DNA of 64,000 nt from Sorangium cellulosum (GTDB lineage: Bacteria > Myxococcota_A > Polyangia > Polyangiales > Polyangiaceae), in contig NZ_CP012673.1 of NCBI RefSeq assembly GCF_002950945.1, forward strand, positions 6,586,501 through 6,650,500. Reading direction: 5' to 3'. Position numbers and translations under genes: made by a program. The first letter of the stretch is position 1. The number at the start of each line of letters is the position of its first letter. Of this stretch, positions 51,521 to 60,508 are shown in pieces. The notes under the pieces are model-generated. The model saw only the letters and a list, made by a program, of their open reading frames with translations. It was not told the origin of the DNA and did not search any database.

Positions 51521-52974
51521 TGGACAAGCAAGTCGATGTCGTGGTCGTAGGCGCCGGCCCGGTCGGGCTCCTGCTCGCGATCGAGCTCAAGCTGGGCGGC
51601 GCCGGTGTGATGGTGCTGGAGCGGCTCACCGCGCCAAGCGTCGCCATCAAGGGGACTTCAGTCGGACCGCTCGGCGTGGAGGCGCTCCAGCGCCGGAGCA
51701 TGGGCCCGGCGCTCGCCGAGGCGGAAGATCGCAACTTCGCGGCCATGGGACCGGTGGGCGTAGAGAGGCGGGCGCAGGCACACAGGTCCAGGGGGCATTT
51801 CGCCCTTGTCCCTCTCCGATCAGACGCAGTGGGCGAGCCCGAACGGTGCATGCTCTGGGTGAACCAGCAGGGCCTGGAGGTGATCCTGGGCGCGCGGGCG
51901 GCCGCGCTCGACCTAGAACACCGATCACGTTGAGGAACGAGAGATGAACCGCCAAGGCGCCAAGGGCGCCAAGATATTTTCTTCTCCTTCTTGGCGTCCT
52001 TGGCGCCTTGGCGGTTCGAAAATCTGCTCGTTTCAGACGGGTTCAACCCGTTTGTCGCTCTAGAGGTACGGCGCGGGTGCGAGGTCACGGGCTTGGAGCA
52101 GCATGACGATGGCGTCGCGCTCCACTGGGCTTCCCCGGACGGGCCGGAGCATGCGCGCTGCGCCTGGCTGGTCGGATGTGACGGAGGGCGCAGCTCGATC
52201 CGCAAGATGGCCGGTTTTGCCTTCCCCGGTACGCCGCCGAGCCAGTTCATGTACCAGGCCGTGCTCGACCTCGACCACCCCGAGCGCCTGCCGCGCGGGT
52301 CGACCCGCACGCCGGAGGGCGTCGTCATGAATGGACCTCGGCCTCGCTGGCTTGCGCTGCACGACTTCAGCGGTCCGCCGGCTGATCGCAATGCGCCCGT
52401 CACGCGCGAGGAGATCGAAGGCGTGCTGCGCCGAATCAGCGGCGCGGATGTCCGCGTGACGGCGATGGATCAGGCGAATCGCTTCACGGACAGCGCACGT
52501 CTGGTCGACACGTACCGCCGGGATCGCGTCCTGCTCGCGGGTGATGCGGCGCACATTCATTCGTCCGCGGGCGGCCAGGGGCTGAGCCTTGGGCTGGTCG
52601 ACGCGGCCAACCTCGGCTGGAAGCTCGCCGGCGATCGCTCGGTCGGTCGCGCTGACGTTCGAACATCACTGTTCGCGGAGATGGCGGAAGGCGAAGGCAT
52701 ATTGCTCGACGCGTCTCCTGACGGGCACGCGGCCGGTCTCGCCGCCGGGTTCACGCGGGTGCGCTGCTTACCGGCCGACGCAGGCCCGTCGATGCTGATC
52801 CGCCCCGACGGGTGCATTGCTTGGGCCGGCGACGTGGGGGACGCCGAGGGGCTGGTGGACGCGCTTGAGCGCTGGTTCGCGTCCGCCGCTCCCCGGCCAG
52901 GCGGCTTCCAGGAACGGTCATGCTCGGCCGGGCCATCGTCCTCCGCGCCGTCGCGATCGGAGCCGCGAACGTAG
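51520..52974 (+). pseudogene. FAD-dependent monooxygenase gene split by a hairpin element
   Basis: The 5-prime part encodes an FAD-binding Rossmann motif (VVVVGAGPVGLLLAIELKLGG) and reads up to AAALDL. The 3-prime part resumes as EVRRGCEVTGLEQHDDGV and contains GDAAHIHSSAGGQGLSLGLVDA, the FAD pyrophosphate motif of PHBH-type hydroxylases. Between them is the element 51913-52063. Its insertion adds 147 bases (a multiple of three) but brings a TGA at 51931-51933. Removing 147 bases restores LDLEVRRG in frame. The intact gene would hydroxylate an aromatic substrate. The last 20 residues look replaced, so the 3-prime end may also be altered. The ATG overlaps the stop of the sensor gene. Confidence 0.9.
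51913..52063. mobile_element. MITE-like hairpin element, stem family 2, copy 2, within monooxygenase gene
   Basis: This 151-base copy, including both CTAG, appears identical to 23480-23630. CTAG is at 51913-51916 and 52060-52063, and the rebuilt empty site GACCTAGAGG encodes Asp-Leu-Glu in a conserved part of the host protein. This gives direct evidence for movement with a 4-bp target duplication and no net loss of host sequence. Confidence 0.93.
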
Positions 52975-52985
52975 CCGACGACGTC

Positions 52986-53210
52986 ACCACGTCCGTCGTC
53001 TGCTCGAAGCTCAGCGACTTCGTCTTCGGTGACCAGCACGGCTGCGCCTTACGCCCCGACGGCACCCTCACCTGCTGGGGCGACGACACCTACGGTCAAC
53101 GGTCCGCGCCCGAAGGCAAGTACCACCAGCTCACCGCCGGCACCTGGTTCACGTGCGCCCTGCGCGACAGCGACGACTCCGAAGCCTGCTGGGGCGTCAT
53201 CGTGCGTTGA
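52986..53210 (+). pseudogene. RCC1-like repeat fragment
   Basis: This frame contains about two RCC1-like units (FGDQHGCALRPDGTLTCWGDD and TAGTWFTCALRDSDDSEACWG) and stops at 53210. There is no signal peptide, ribosome-binding site or upstream part, and it begins in the end of the monooxygenase gene. It is best read as a fragment left by a deletion or rearrangement. The same change could explain the odd end of the monooxygenase. Confidence 0.6.
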
Positions 53211-53223
53211 CGGCAGCGTTGCC

Positions 53224-53724
53224 CTAGCTCCGCTCGCCGAGCAGCGCGTCCAGCTTCTGATAACAGGCTTCCATGCCCTGATCCATGCCGGAAGCGAGCG
53301 CGCCGTCGCGGTCTTCTTTCGAGTCGTAGGTTTGCGTGATGCTCATCGCAGTGGCGGCGCCCTGATCGGCGAACTGGTGCTTTTCCACGAGCGAGCCAAC
53401 CGTCTGGCCCGACCCCAATGCCATCGTTTCCGTGTGAACGGCGTGCTCGTGCAGGGCCACCTCCGTGAATTCGCCCCGGAGTGTCATGACCGCATTGGCT
53501 TCATCGCTCTTCCACGCCACCGAGAGCTTGCCGCCCACGCGCGCATCACACTCGCAGGTGGTCAAGGTCCAGCCCGGTGGCGGCAGCATCCAGCGACGCA
53601 TCCTGTCCGGAGTGAACATGGCCTCCCACACCAGCCGACGAGGCGCGTTGAACGTGCGGGTGAGGACGATGGTGGTGTCCGTGGGGGTTGAGATTTGCAG
53701 GCCTTGGGGTGAAGTGGTGTTCAT
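53224..53724 (-). CDS. SRPBCC (AHSA1-like) domain protein
   Basis: The 166-residue protein begins with TTIVLTRTFNAPRRLVWEAMFTPDRMRRWMLPPPGW, the standard start of the AHSA1/CalC-like SRPBCC fold, and ends with the long helix GMDQGMEACYQKLDALL. Such proteins bind hydrophobic ligands in a helix-grip cavity. It follows the ArsR-type regulator on the same strand after 63 bases; this ArsR-SRPBCC pairing is very common in bacteria and the two are surely one operon. The ligand is not known. Confidence 0.9.
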   Translation of the reverse strand: MNTTSPQGLQISTPTDTTIVLTRTFNAPRRLVWEAMFTPDRMRRWMLPPPGWTLTTCECDARVGGKLSVAWKSDEANAVMTLRGEFTEVALHEHAVHTETMALGSGQTVGSLVEKHQFADQGAATAMSITQTYDSKEDRDGALASGMDQGMEACYQKLDALLGERS

Positions 53725-53787
53725 GGTGTTGTGACTCGTGACAGACGACCGAGAGGGGTCGGAATGGGTTGAATGGCGGTGAGACGC

Positions 53788-54147
53788 TCAGGTCCGGCGG
53801 GCACGCGCTCGCTCCTCGGACGTCATCTCATCGAGCAGCGAGTCCAGCGCTTCGAAGCGGGCCTCCCAGTGCTGTCGGAACGACTCGGTCCAGAGCGTCG
53901 CTTCCTTGAGCGGCGCGGCCTCCAGGCGGCAGAAATGCTGCCGGCCTTCGACGCGGCGCCGGATGAGCTTGGCGTGCTCCAGCACGCGCACGTGCTTGGT
54001 GGCCGCCGGGAAAGTCATTTTCAGGGGCGCGGCCAGCTCGCTGAGGTTGCGCTCCCCGCCCGAGAGTTGCCGGATGATCGCCCGCCGGGCCGGGTGGGCC
54101 AGGGCGTGAAACACGAGGTCCAGCCGGGGCGAGCAATCTAAAACCAT
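53788..54147 (-). CDS. ArsR-family transcriptional repressor
   Basis: The 119-residue protein is a winged-helix regulator: DLVFHALAHPARRAIIRQLSGGERNLSELAAPLKMTFPAATKHVRVLEHAKLIRRRVEGRQHFC in parts, with the HTH at about residues 30-58 and the wing after it. No CxC metal motif is present, so a metal sensor is unlikely; this subgroup usually controls an adjacent SRPBCC gene. ATG 54147 lies only eight bases after a -10 hexamer, so the mRNA may be leaderless. A perfect palindrome overlaps the start, fitting autorepression. The longer upstream open frame is not used. Confidence 0.9.
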   Translation of the reverse strand: MVLDCSPRLDLVFHALAHPARRAIIRQLSGGERNLSELAAPLKMTFPAATKHVRVLEHAKLIRRRVEGRQHFCRLEAAPLKEATLWTESFRQHWEARFEALDSLLDEMTSEERARARRT

Positions 54148-54182
54148 ATGGTTTACTATACCAAACGGTTTCACGAGATCAA
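54141..54182 (-). promoter_or_regulatory. promoter and palindromic operator at the ArsR start, probably leaderless
   Basis: On the minus strand TTGATC (54182-54177) and TATAGT (54160-54155) are 16 bases apart. The expected transcription start is at or next to ATG 54147. AAACCATATGGTTT at 54141-54154 is a perfect 14-bp palindrome covering the start codon and the downstream edge of the -10. Repressor binding there would block RNA polymerase directly. Confidence 0.65.
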
Positions 54183-54547
54183 CCACGAAGATCGTCCCGC
54201 GCGCACGGTCGGCGTCACTCGCCGAAAATTTCCCGCAGGTGCGGGTTGAGCAGCTTGCCCTGCGGCGTGTAGGTAAAAGAAGCCGGATTGCAGCGCGAGG
54301 AAGTGTAGCGCAGCAAACCGAAAGGGTGGGGCCGCGAGCGTCGTGATGGCTCGGTCCTGGGTCGAAAGAGCGTGGTCCGGGCGGCGCCGAGCGCGCTACG
54401 GGGCGCATCGGCGTGCCGTGGGCACACATGTCCGTCCGGGTGTTGGTCTGGCCCGGGAGGCGCGTCGCGAGACGTTATGCGGCGTCACCGGGCGCCTTGC
54501 GGCGCAGAACGGTGCTCTTCCAGTACGGCGGCCCTCGGTTGGCCAGG
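54183..54547. other. intergenic between ArsR promoter and cytochrome gene end
   Basis: No gene is supported. It contains the upstream region of the ArsR promoter at one side and the 3-prime end of the molybdenum hydroxylase operon at the other. No clear terminator hairpin with a T-run is visible. Confidence 0.35.
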
Positions 54548-55141
54548 TCACCCGCCTGGGCAGGGCGCGCCCGCGCGGGCCCACGTCTCCCACGCAGCGA
54601 CGAACTCGGCGTACGGCGTCGGGACAGGCGTGCGCCCGGCGCCAGGGTTCCAGCCCCAGGTCAGGAGCGGATCCTCGAGGTGGGCGCGCAGCGCCTTCAT
54701 GTCCTTGCCGCCGTTGCGCGCGGGATCCTTGATCTGCTCGCACAGCGCCCCCGGGGCGACGCCGACGAACACCATCGGCATCTCGGGCGGCGGCATGTGC
54801 CAGCCCTTCGCGACGCCGGGCGGCACGTGCATGCCGAAGCTGTTCGGCGGGTTCGTCGGCCCGTGGCACGTCGTGCACTCGGCGCCGGCCATGCCGTGGC
54901 CCGTCGGACCGCGGAGCACGAGCTGGTTGTGCGGGCGGCCCTCGTCGCCCTGCAGCGGCACGTCGCCGGCAGGGTGGCAGTTCTGACAGCGAGGGTGCTG
55001 GAGGACGCCGCGCACGGTCTCGAACGCGGCGAGGCCGGCCTCGCGGTCGGCCGGCGACGGCGCGGGGGCCTGCGAGGCCCCGGGCGTCTGACCCCCGCAC
55101 GCGGCGAGGAGCAAGGCGAGAACAAGAGAGGATCGGATCAT
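54548..55141 (-). CDS. cytochrome c-type lipoprotein, electron acceptor subunit of Mo hydroxylase
   Basis: The 197-residue protein has a lipoprotein signal (MIRSSLVLALLLAACGG) and two heme c motifs, CQNCH (about 57-61) and CTTCH (about 93-97), with Met residues nearby (HMPPPEMPM). Two-heme proteins of this kind are encoded after isoquinoline 1-oxidoreductase-like subunits and take electrons from the 2Fe-2S protein to the respiratory chain. The gene starts 12 bases after the Mo subunit stop, so it is the third gene of that operon. Start 55141 is chosen; a GTG at 55153 is possible. Confidence 0.85.
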   Translation of the reverse strand: MIRSSLVLALLLAACGGQTPGASQAPAPSPADREAGLAAFETVRGVLQHPRCQNCHPAGDVPLQGDEGRPHNQLVLRGPTGHGMAGAECTTCHGPTNPPNSFGMHVPPGVAKGWHMPPPEMPMVFVGVAPGALCEQIKDPARNGGKDMKALRAHLEDPLLTWGWNPGAGRTPVPTPYAEFVAAWETWARAGAPCPGG

Positions 55142-55153
55142 GGTCAGGTGCAC

Positions 55154-57289
55154 CTAGGCGAGGCGAAGCGGGAGGGAGCGCAGCCGCTGCTTGGTCAACG
55201 CGAACACCGCGTTTGCGACGGCAGGCGCGATCGGCGCGGTGGCGGGCTCCCCGATGCCGCCCATCTTCGCCTCGCTCGGGATGATATGGACCGCGATGCG
55301 CGGCATATCGAACATCCGGAGCATCGGATAGTCGTGGAAGTTGCTCTCCTGCACCTGCCCGTCGACGATGTTGAGCTTGCCGTAGAGCGCCGCCGTGAGG
55401 CCGAACGCGACGCTGCCCTGGATCTGCGCCTCGACGCCGAGCGGGTTCACCGCGGTGCCGCAATCGACGCTGCAGGTGACCGCGTGCACGCGGACGCGCC
55501 CCTTTTCGATCGAGACCTCGGCGACCTCGGCGACGATGGAGCCGAACGACTCGTGCATCGCGAGCCCGCGCGCCCTGCCCTGCGCGGGCGCGGTGCCCCA
55601 GCCGGCCTTCTCGGCGGCGACCTTGAGCGCGTTCGCGTGCCGCGGCTTGTCCTTGAGCAGCTCGAGGCGGTACACGAGCGGATCCTGGCCGGCGGCGTGC
55701 GCCAGCTCGTCGATCATGCTCTCCATCGCGAAGGCCGTGTGTGTGTTGCCGACCGAGCGCCACCAGAGCACGGTGACCGGCGTCCTCGGCGAGTGCAGCG
55801 ACACGCGGAGCGCGGGTGTCCGCGCGATATAAGGCGACTCGGCGATCCCTTCCACCGAGGTGTGGTCGATGCCGTTCTTGGTGACGAACGGCTCGAGCGG
55901 CGTGCCGGCGACGATCGACTGGCCCACGACCCGGTGCTCCCACGCCGCCGGCATGCCGCGCGCGTCGAGGCCGACCTGGATCCGGTGGACGTACGCGGGG
56001 CGGTAATAGCCGCCGCGCATGTCGTCCTCGCGCGTCCACACCACCTTGACCGGCACGCCGGCGGCCTTCGCGACGAGCACGGCCTCCCCGACGAAATCCG
56101 CGACGGGGCTGGCGCGCCGCCCGAAGCCGCCGCCGAGGAACGTCGTGTGGATCTGGACCTTGTCGGGCGTCGTGCCGAGGATCTTCGCCGCGGCCATCTG
56201 GTCGCCGGTCTGGAACTGCGTGCCGGTCCAGATCTCGCAGCCATCGCCGTCGATCTTGACCGTGCAGTTGAGCGGCTCCATGGGCGCGTGCGCGAGGTAG
56301 GGCACGTCGTACTCCGCCTCGATCCGGGACTTGGCCGCGGTCATCGCGTCCTCGACCTTGCCGACCTGCGCGACGAGCGCGCCGGGCGTCCGCGCCTGCG
56401 CGCGGAAGTCGGCGAGCAGCTTGGCGGAGTCGGCCCCGCCCCCCTCGGGCTTCGTCCACTCGGCGCGGAGCGCGTCGCGCCCGAGCTTGGCGGCCCAGAA
56501 ATGCGCGGCGACGACGGCCACGCCGTTCGCGGTGGGGACGACCTTCTCGACGCCGGGCACCTTGAGGGCGTCCGCGGCGTCGTACTTGACGAGCTTGGCC
56601 CCGAACGCGGGCGGGCGGAGCACCACGGCGGTGCGCAGCCCGGGGAACTGCACGTCCATCCCGAACTGCGCCTTGCCCGTGATCTTCTCCGGCGTGTCGA
56701 GGCGGCGCACGAGGGTGCCGATCAGCTTCCAGTCCTTGGGGTCCTTCAGCTTCACCCTGGCCGGCGGCTTCAGCTTCATCGCCTCCTCGGCGAGCTGGCC
56801 ATAGGTCAGCTTGTCCTTGCCGTGGGTGACGACCCCCTTCGCGGCGACACACGCCGCGGGCGAGACCTTCCACCGGGCGGCCGCCGCGCGCACCAGCATG
56901 TCCTTCGCCATCGCGCCGACGGTGCGATACCGCTCGAACTCGCCGTTCGTGCTCGTCGAGCCCCCGGTCATCTGGAAGCGCATCAGCGGATGGCCATAGA
57001 CCGGCGCGGCCGGCGCGTGCTCCGACCGCACCTTCGACCAGTCGCACTCGAGCTCCTCGGCGATCAGCATCGCGAGCCCGGTCCAGATGCCCTGGCCCAT
57101 CTCGGAGTGCGCGAGCACCACGGTCACGGAGTCGTCCGTTCCGATGCGCACGAACGCGTTCGGCGACAGCGGGGGCGGCTGCGCCTCCTTCGGCGCGGCG
57201 CGGACGCCCTGCGGTACGTAGAAGCTGAGGACGAGCCCGGCCGCCGAGCCCGCGGTCGCCTGCAAGAAGCCACGCCGGGAGACGGTCAC
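55154..57289 (-). CDS. molybdenum hydroxylase large subunit (isoquinoline 1-oxidoreductase-like), Tat-exported
   Basis: The 711-residue protein starts with a twin-arginine signal (SRRGFLQATAGSAAGLVLSF), showing that it acts in the periplasm. It contains the Mo-cofactor features of the xanthine dehydrogenase family: GGFGRR (FLGGGFGRRASPVADF), the MEPLNC stretch in AHAPMEPLNCTVKI, and GIGEPATAPIAPAVANAV with the catalytic Glu. It should hydroxylate an N-heterocycle or oxidise an aldehyde; the substrate is unknown. GTG 57289 overlaps the stop of the 2Fe-2S gene (GTGA) with GGAGGTGG upstream. Confidence 0.92.
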   Translation of the reverse strand: MTVSRRGFLQATAGSAAGLVLSFYVPQGVRAAPKEAQPPPLSPNAFVRIGTDDSVTVVLAHSEMGQGIWTGLAMLIAEELECDWSKVRSEHAPAAPVYGHPLMRFQMTGGSTSTNGEFERYRTVGAMAKDMLVRAAAARWKVSPAACVAAKGVVTHGKDKLTYGQLAEEAMKLKPPARVKLKDPKDWKLIGTLVRRLDTPEKITGKAQFGMDVQFPGLRTAVVLRPPAFGAKLVKYDAADALKVPGVEKVVPTANGVAVVAAHFWAAKLGRDALRAEWTKPEGGGADSAKLLADFRAQARTPGALVAQVGKVEDAMTAAKSRIEAEYDVPYLAHAPMEPLNCTVKIDGDGCEIWTGTQFQTGDQMAAAKILGTTPDKVQIHTTFLGGGFGRRASPVADFVGEAVLVAKAAGVPVKVVWTREDDMRGGYYRPAYVHRIQVGLDARGMPAAWEHRVVGQSIVAGTPLEPFVTKNGIDHTSVEGIAESPYIARTPALRVSLHSPRTPVTVLWWRSVGNTHTAFAMESMIDELAHAAGQDPLVYRLELLKDKPRHANALKVAAEKAGWGTAPAQGRARGLAMHESFGSIVAEVAEVSIEKGRVRVHAVTCSVDCGTAVNPLGVEAQIQGSVAFGLTAALYGKLNIVDGQVQESNFHDYPMLRMFDMPRIAVHIIPSEAKMGGIGEPATAPIAPAVANAVFALTKQRLRSLPLRLA

Positions 57290-57750
57290 TTGCCACCTCG
57301 CTTGATGAGCTGCGACGCGAGGTGCACCGCCTCGCGCACACGCACATAGGTGCCGCACCGACACACGTTTCCGGACAGCGCCGCGTCGATGTCGGCGTCG
57401 CTCGGATCAGGCTTCTGCCGGAGCAACGCGGCCGCGGTCATGATCTGCCCGGACTGGCAGTACCCACACTGGACGACGTCGGCCTGCGTCCACGCCTGCT
57501 GCACCGCGTGAGACCCGTCGGCCGACAGGCCCTCGATCGTCGTCACTTTGCGGGCCCCGACACTCGACACCGGCAGGACGCAGGATCGAGCCGGTTTGCC
57601 GTCGATGTGGACGGTGCAGGCGCCGCACTGGGCCATCCCACAGCCGTATTTCGTGCCGGTCAATCCCAGCAGATCCCGGAGGACCCAGAGCAGAGGCATG
57701 TCCGGAGCGGCATCGACCTCACGAACAACGCCGTTGATATCGAGTTTCAT
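57286..57750 (-). CDS. 2Fe-2S subunit of the molybdenum hydroxylase
   Basis: The 154-residue protein has the plant-type 2Fe-2S cluster motif with Cys37, Cys42, Cys45 and Cys57 (GCGMAQCGACTVHIDGKPARSC as parts), followed by the C-terminal four-helix cluster domain with QCGYCQSGQIM and GNVCRCGTY. Both clusters are complete. It passes electrons from the Mo centre to the cytochrome. No signal is present, so it is presumably exported in complex with the Tat-dependent large subunit. It is the first gene of the operon, divergent from the XdhC-MobA gene. Confidence 0.95.
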   Translation of the reverse strand: MKLDINGVVREVDAAPDMPLLWVLRDLLGLTGTKYGCGMAQCGACTVHIDGKPARSCVLPVSSVGARKVTTIEGLSADGSHAVQQAWTQADVVQCGYCQSGQIMTAAALLRQKPDPSDADIDAALSGNVCRCGTYVRVREAVHLASQLIKRGGK

Positions 57751-58003
57751 GGCCGTCCAGGCAATACTTTTGCGTCGATGCGCCGTCAAGCAACGGCGCT
57801 CGTTTTTCGCCCGGGACATTGGTCCGCGGCTTGCTGTCGTCCTGTCGGCCCGCGGCTTGTCGTCGCCCGAATGGCGCGCAGGAGGCGACCTCATGGCGCC
57901 GCAGGAGCGACGGCGCTCAGGGGCGCCCGAGCGCGCCCCGTGGCTTCCAGTGACGACGAACGCTCTGGCCGACGCGGCGTGAACGGAACATGATGGCGGC
58001 CGC

Positions 58004-59674
58004 ATGAACGAGCTTGAACGGATCGTGCGGGAAGCGGCGACCCTGGTGGCGGAGCGGTCGCCGTTCCTGCTCGCGACCGTCGTGCGGGTGTCGGGGTCGT
58101 CGTACCGGCGCCCCGGCGCGCGGATGCTGGTCGCGGGCGATCGCTGGTTATCGGGATGTGTGAGCGGCGGCTGCCTCGAGGGCGACGTGATGCTCCGCGG
58201 AGAGCACCGGTGTCGCGACGGCGCCGTGGTGGTCACCTACGACTCGACCACCGAAGACGGAGAGGCGTGGGGGGTGGGGCTGGGCTGCAACGGGGTCGTC
58301 GATGTCCTTCTCGAGCACGTCGAGGCCGGAGCGACCCACGACGCGCTCACGTTCGCGGGCGCCTGCTTCGCCGAGGAGACCACGGGCACGCTGGTCACGG
58401 TGATCCACTCGACGGCCGGCGCGGTCCGGGTCGGCGCGCGCCTCGCGTTCGGCCCGCCGTGTGCGCTCGTGCACCCGGTGACCGATCCGGCCGCGCGCGC
58501 CGCGATCGAGCGGGCGGCGCGTGGTCCGGCCGGCGTCGTGGAGCTCGACGGGCTGGGGATCACCGTGCTCGTCGAGAAGATCGCGCCGTCGCCGCAGCTC
58601 TTCGTGCTCGGGGGCGGCCACGACGTGGTGTCCATCGTCACGCTCGCCAAGTCGGTCGGATTCCGGGTCACGGTGGCTTCACCCACCCTCCGCCAGGGCT
58701 CCCGGTTCGCCGCCGCGGATCGGGTCCTCTCGACCGGCGGCGCGATGGATCGCCTCCGCGCGCTCATCGACGCGGCGGCCGAGCCGTACGTCGTGATCAT
58801 GCATCATCAGCGCACGCCGGATCGCGACGCGCTCGCGGCCGCCCTCGCGTCGCGCGCCCGCTACATCGGCGTGCTCGGGCCCGCGCGCCGCACGCGCGAT
58901 CTGCTCGCCGAGCTCGGCCCGGGCCCCGGCGACGACCCGCGGCTCCACGCGCCGATCGGGCTCGATCTCGGCGCCGAGACGCCCGAGCAGATCGCGCTCT
59001 CGGTCGTGGGCGAGCTCCAGGCCGTCGCGCGCCGGGCGCAGGGGGGGAAGCTCCGCGACCGCGTCCGGCCGCTGCACGCGGGCCTTTCGCTGGCCGTGCT
59101 CGCCGCCGGCGGCTCGCGCCGCCTCGGGCGACCCAAGCAGCTCGTGGAGCTCGACGGGGCGCCGCTCGTCCGCCGCGTGGCGACGGCGTGTGTCGAGGCG
59201 CGTTCCGGACCGGTCGGCGTCGTGCTCGGCGCCCACGCCGGCGCGGTCGCGCGCGCGCTCGGCGATCTGGGGGTCGCGCAGATCGAGAACGAGGGATGGG
59301 AGGAGGGCATCGCCTCGTCGATCCGCGCCGCGGTCCGGTGGGCGGAGGCCTCGAGGGCCGACGCGCTCCTGATCGCGCTCGCGGATCAGCCGCTGATCAC
59401 GGTCGAGCACCTCACGGCATTGCGGAATGCCTGGCTCGCGGGCGCGCCGATCGCCGCGTCGCGGTTCAGCGGGGTCGTGGGCGCGCCGGCGGTGTTCGAC
59501 CGATCGCGCTGGGACGCCCTCGCGCGCCTCGAAGGAGACCAGGGCGCCGGCCGGCTGCTGCGCGCCGAGGGCGTCGTGGCGATCGACTGGGCGGGCGGGG
59601 CGATCGACGTCGATACGGCCGACGACGTGCGCGCGCTCGGCGGCCAGGCGCCGGCGGCTCAGCCGAGCTGCTGA
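58004..59674 (+). CDS. XdhC-like maturation factor fused to MobA/MocA-type nucleotidyltransferase
   Basis: The 556-residue protein has an N-terminal XdhC part (about 1-350): LLATVVRVSGSSYRRPGARMLV, SGCVSGGCLEGDV, and a Rossmann domain LFVLGGGHDVVSIVTLAKSVGF with IGVLGPARRTRDLL. The C-terminal part (about 365-550) is an NTP-transferase with LAAGGSRRLGRPKQLVELDG and ADQPLITVEHL. XdhC proteins add the sulfido ligand and protect the Mo cofactor; MocA-type enzymes add the CMP moiety. Fusing the two gives one factor for cofactor completion. It is divergent from the Mo hydroxylase operon it most probably serves. Confidence 0.9.
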   Translation: MNELERIVREAATLVAERSPFLLATVVRVSGSSYRRPGARMLVAGDRWLSGCVSGGCLEGDVMLRGEHRCRDGAVVVTYDSTTEDGEAWGVGLGCNGVVDVLLEHVEAGATHDALTFAGACFAEETTGTLVTVIHSTAGAVRVGARLAFGPPCALVHPVTDPAARAAIERAARGPAGVVELDGLGITVLVEKIAPSPQLFVLGGGHDVVSIVTLAKSVGFRVTVASPTLRQGSRFAAADRVLSTGGAMDRLRALIDAAAEPYVVIMHHQRTPDRDALAAALASRARYIGVLGPARRTRDLLAELGPGPGDDPRLHAPIGLDLGAETPEQIALSVVGELQAVARRAQGGKLRDRVRPLHAGLSLAVLAAGGSRRLGRPKQLVELDGAPLVRRVATACVEARSGPVGVVLGAHAGAVARALGDLGVAQIENEGWEEGIASSIRAAVRWAEASRADALLIALADQPLITVEHLTALRNAWLAGAPIAASRFSGVVGAPAVFDRSRWDALARLEGDQGAGRLLRAEGVVAIDWAGGAIDVDTADDVRALGGQAPAAQPSC

Positions 59675-59964
59675 GCCGCCGCCGCGTTCTGGCCCGGTGA
59701 GCTGCCGCCCTCAGCGGCTACGGCGCGCTCGGCCCTGTCCATCTCTCTCCTCCATGGCGCGCCCTCGACAAGCGACAAGCGGCGCCGGCTCGCGATACCG
59801 CACGTGTCCCGTCACGGGTCAACTCTCCTCTGCGCCTGCCGTCCTCCCGAGTCCGCGAGATCGCCTCGGTCGCGATGAGGCCTGACCGGCGGATGCTCCT
59901 GGCAGCGATCGCCCTGCCTCGGTAAGCTCCACGCGATTCCAGCCCTGAAGGAGGGTTGCTCCCG

Positions 59965-60429
59965 ATGAAGAAGATCGACATCGCTCAGGCCCCGACCCGC
60001 ATTGGCACCGCGTATCCGCCGCCGTACGACGCCCCGTGCCGCGAGCGGACGCGGTGGCGGCTCGGCAAGGCGGCGGGGTTGACGCAGTTCGGCGTCAACC
60101 TGCTGCGCCTGCCCCCCGGCCAGTGGTCGAGCCAGCGCCACTGGCACCATGGTGAAGACGAGTTCGTCATGGTGCTGGAGGGCGAGGTGGTGCTGGTCAC
60201 GGACGGGGGCGAAGAGGTGCTGCGCGCGGGCGACTGCGCCGGGTTCCGCGCGGGAGATCCCGACGGACACCACCTGCAGAACCGCTCGGATCGCGAGGCC
60301 GTGCTGCTGGAGGTCGGCTCGAGCCTCCCCGGCGATGTGGCCGAGTACCCCGACATCGACCTGCGCGCCCTGCCCGAAGGCTACGTCCGCAAGGACGGGA
60401 CGCCTTATGACTCCAAGAGGGTACGCTGA
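59965..60429 (+). CDS. cupin-domain protein
   Basis: The 154-residue protein has a conserved single cupin barrel: LPPGQWSSQRHWHHGEDEFVMVLEGEVVL holds the first metal-binding set (His-x-His, Glu), and GDCAGFRAGDPDGHHLQNRSD the second with a His. It most likely binds a metal and a small molecule; related proteins are annotated as cupins or transcriptional co-factors. GGAGGG is nine bases upstream of ATG 59965. It stands alone between two intergenic gaps. Confidence 0.88.
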   Translation: MKKIDIAQAPTRIGTAYPPPYDAPCRERTRWRLGKAAGLTQFGVNLLRLPPGQWSSQRHWHHGEDEFVMVLEGEVVLVTDGGEEVLRAGDCAGFRAGDPDGHHLQNRSDREAVLLEVGSSLPGDVAEYPDIDLRALPEGYVRKDGTPYDSKRVR

Positions 60430-60508
60430 GGCTCCTCGCGCAGGGAAATGTCGCCGGCCTGGCGGCTGCCGACGCACGTGGACGGCTCGCGATGCCCCGG
60501 GACCTCGG

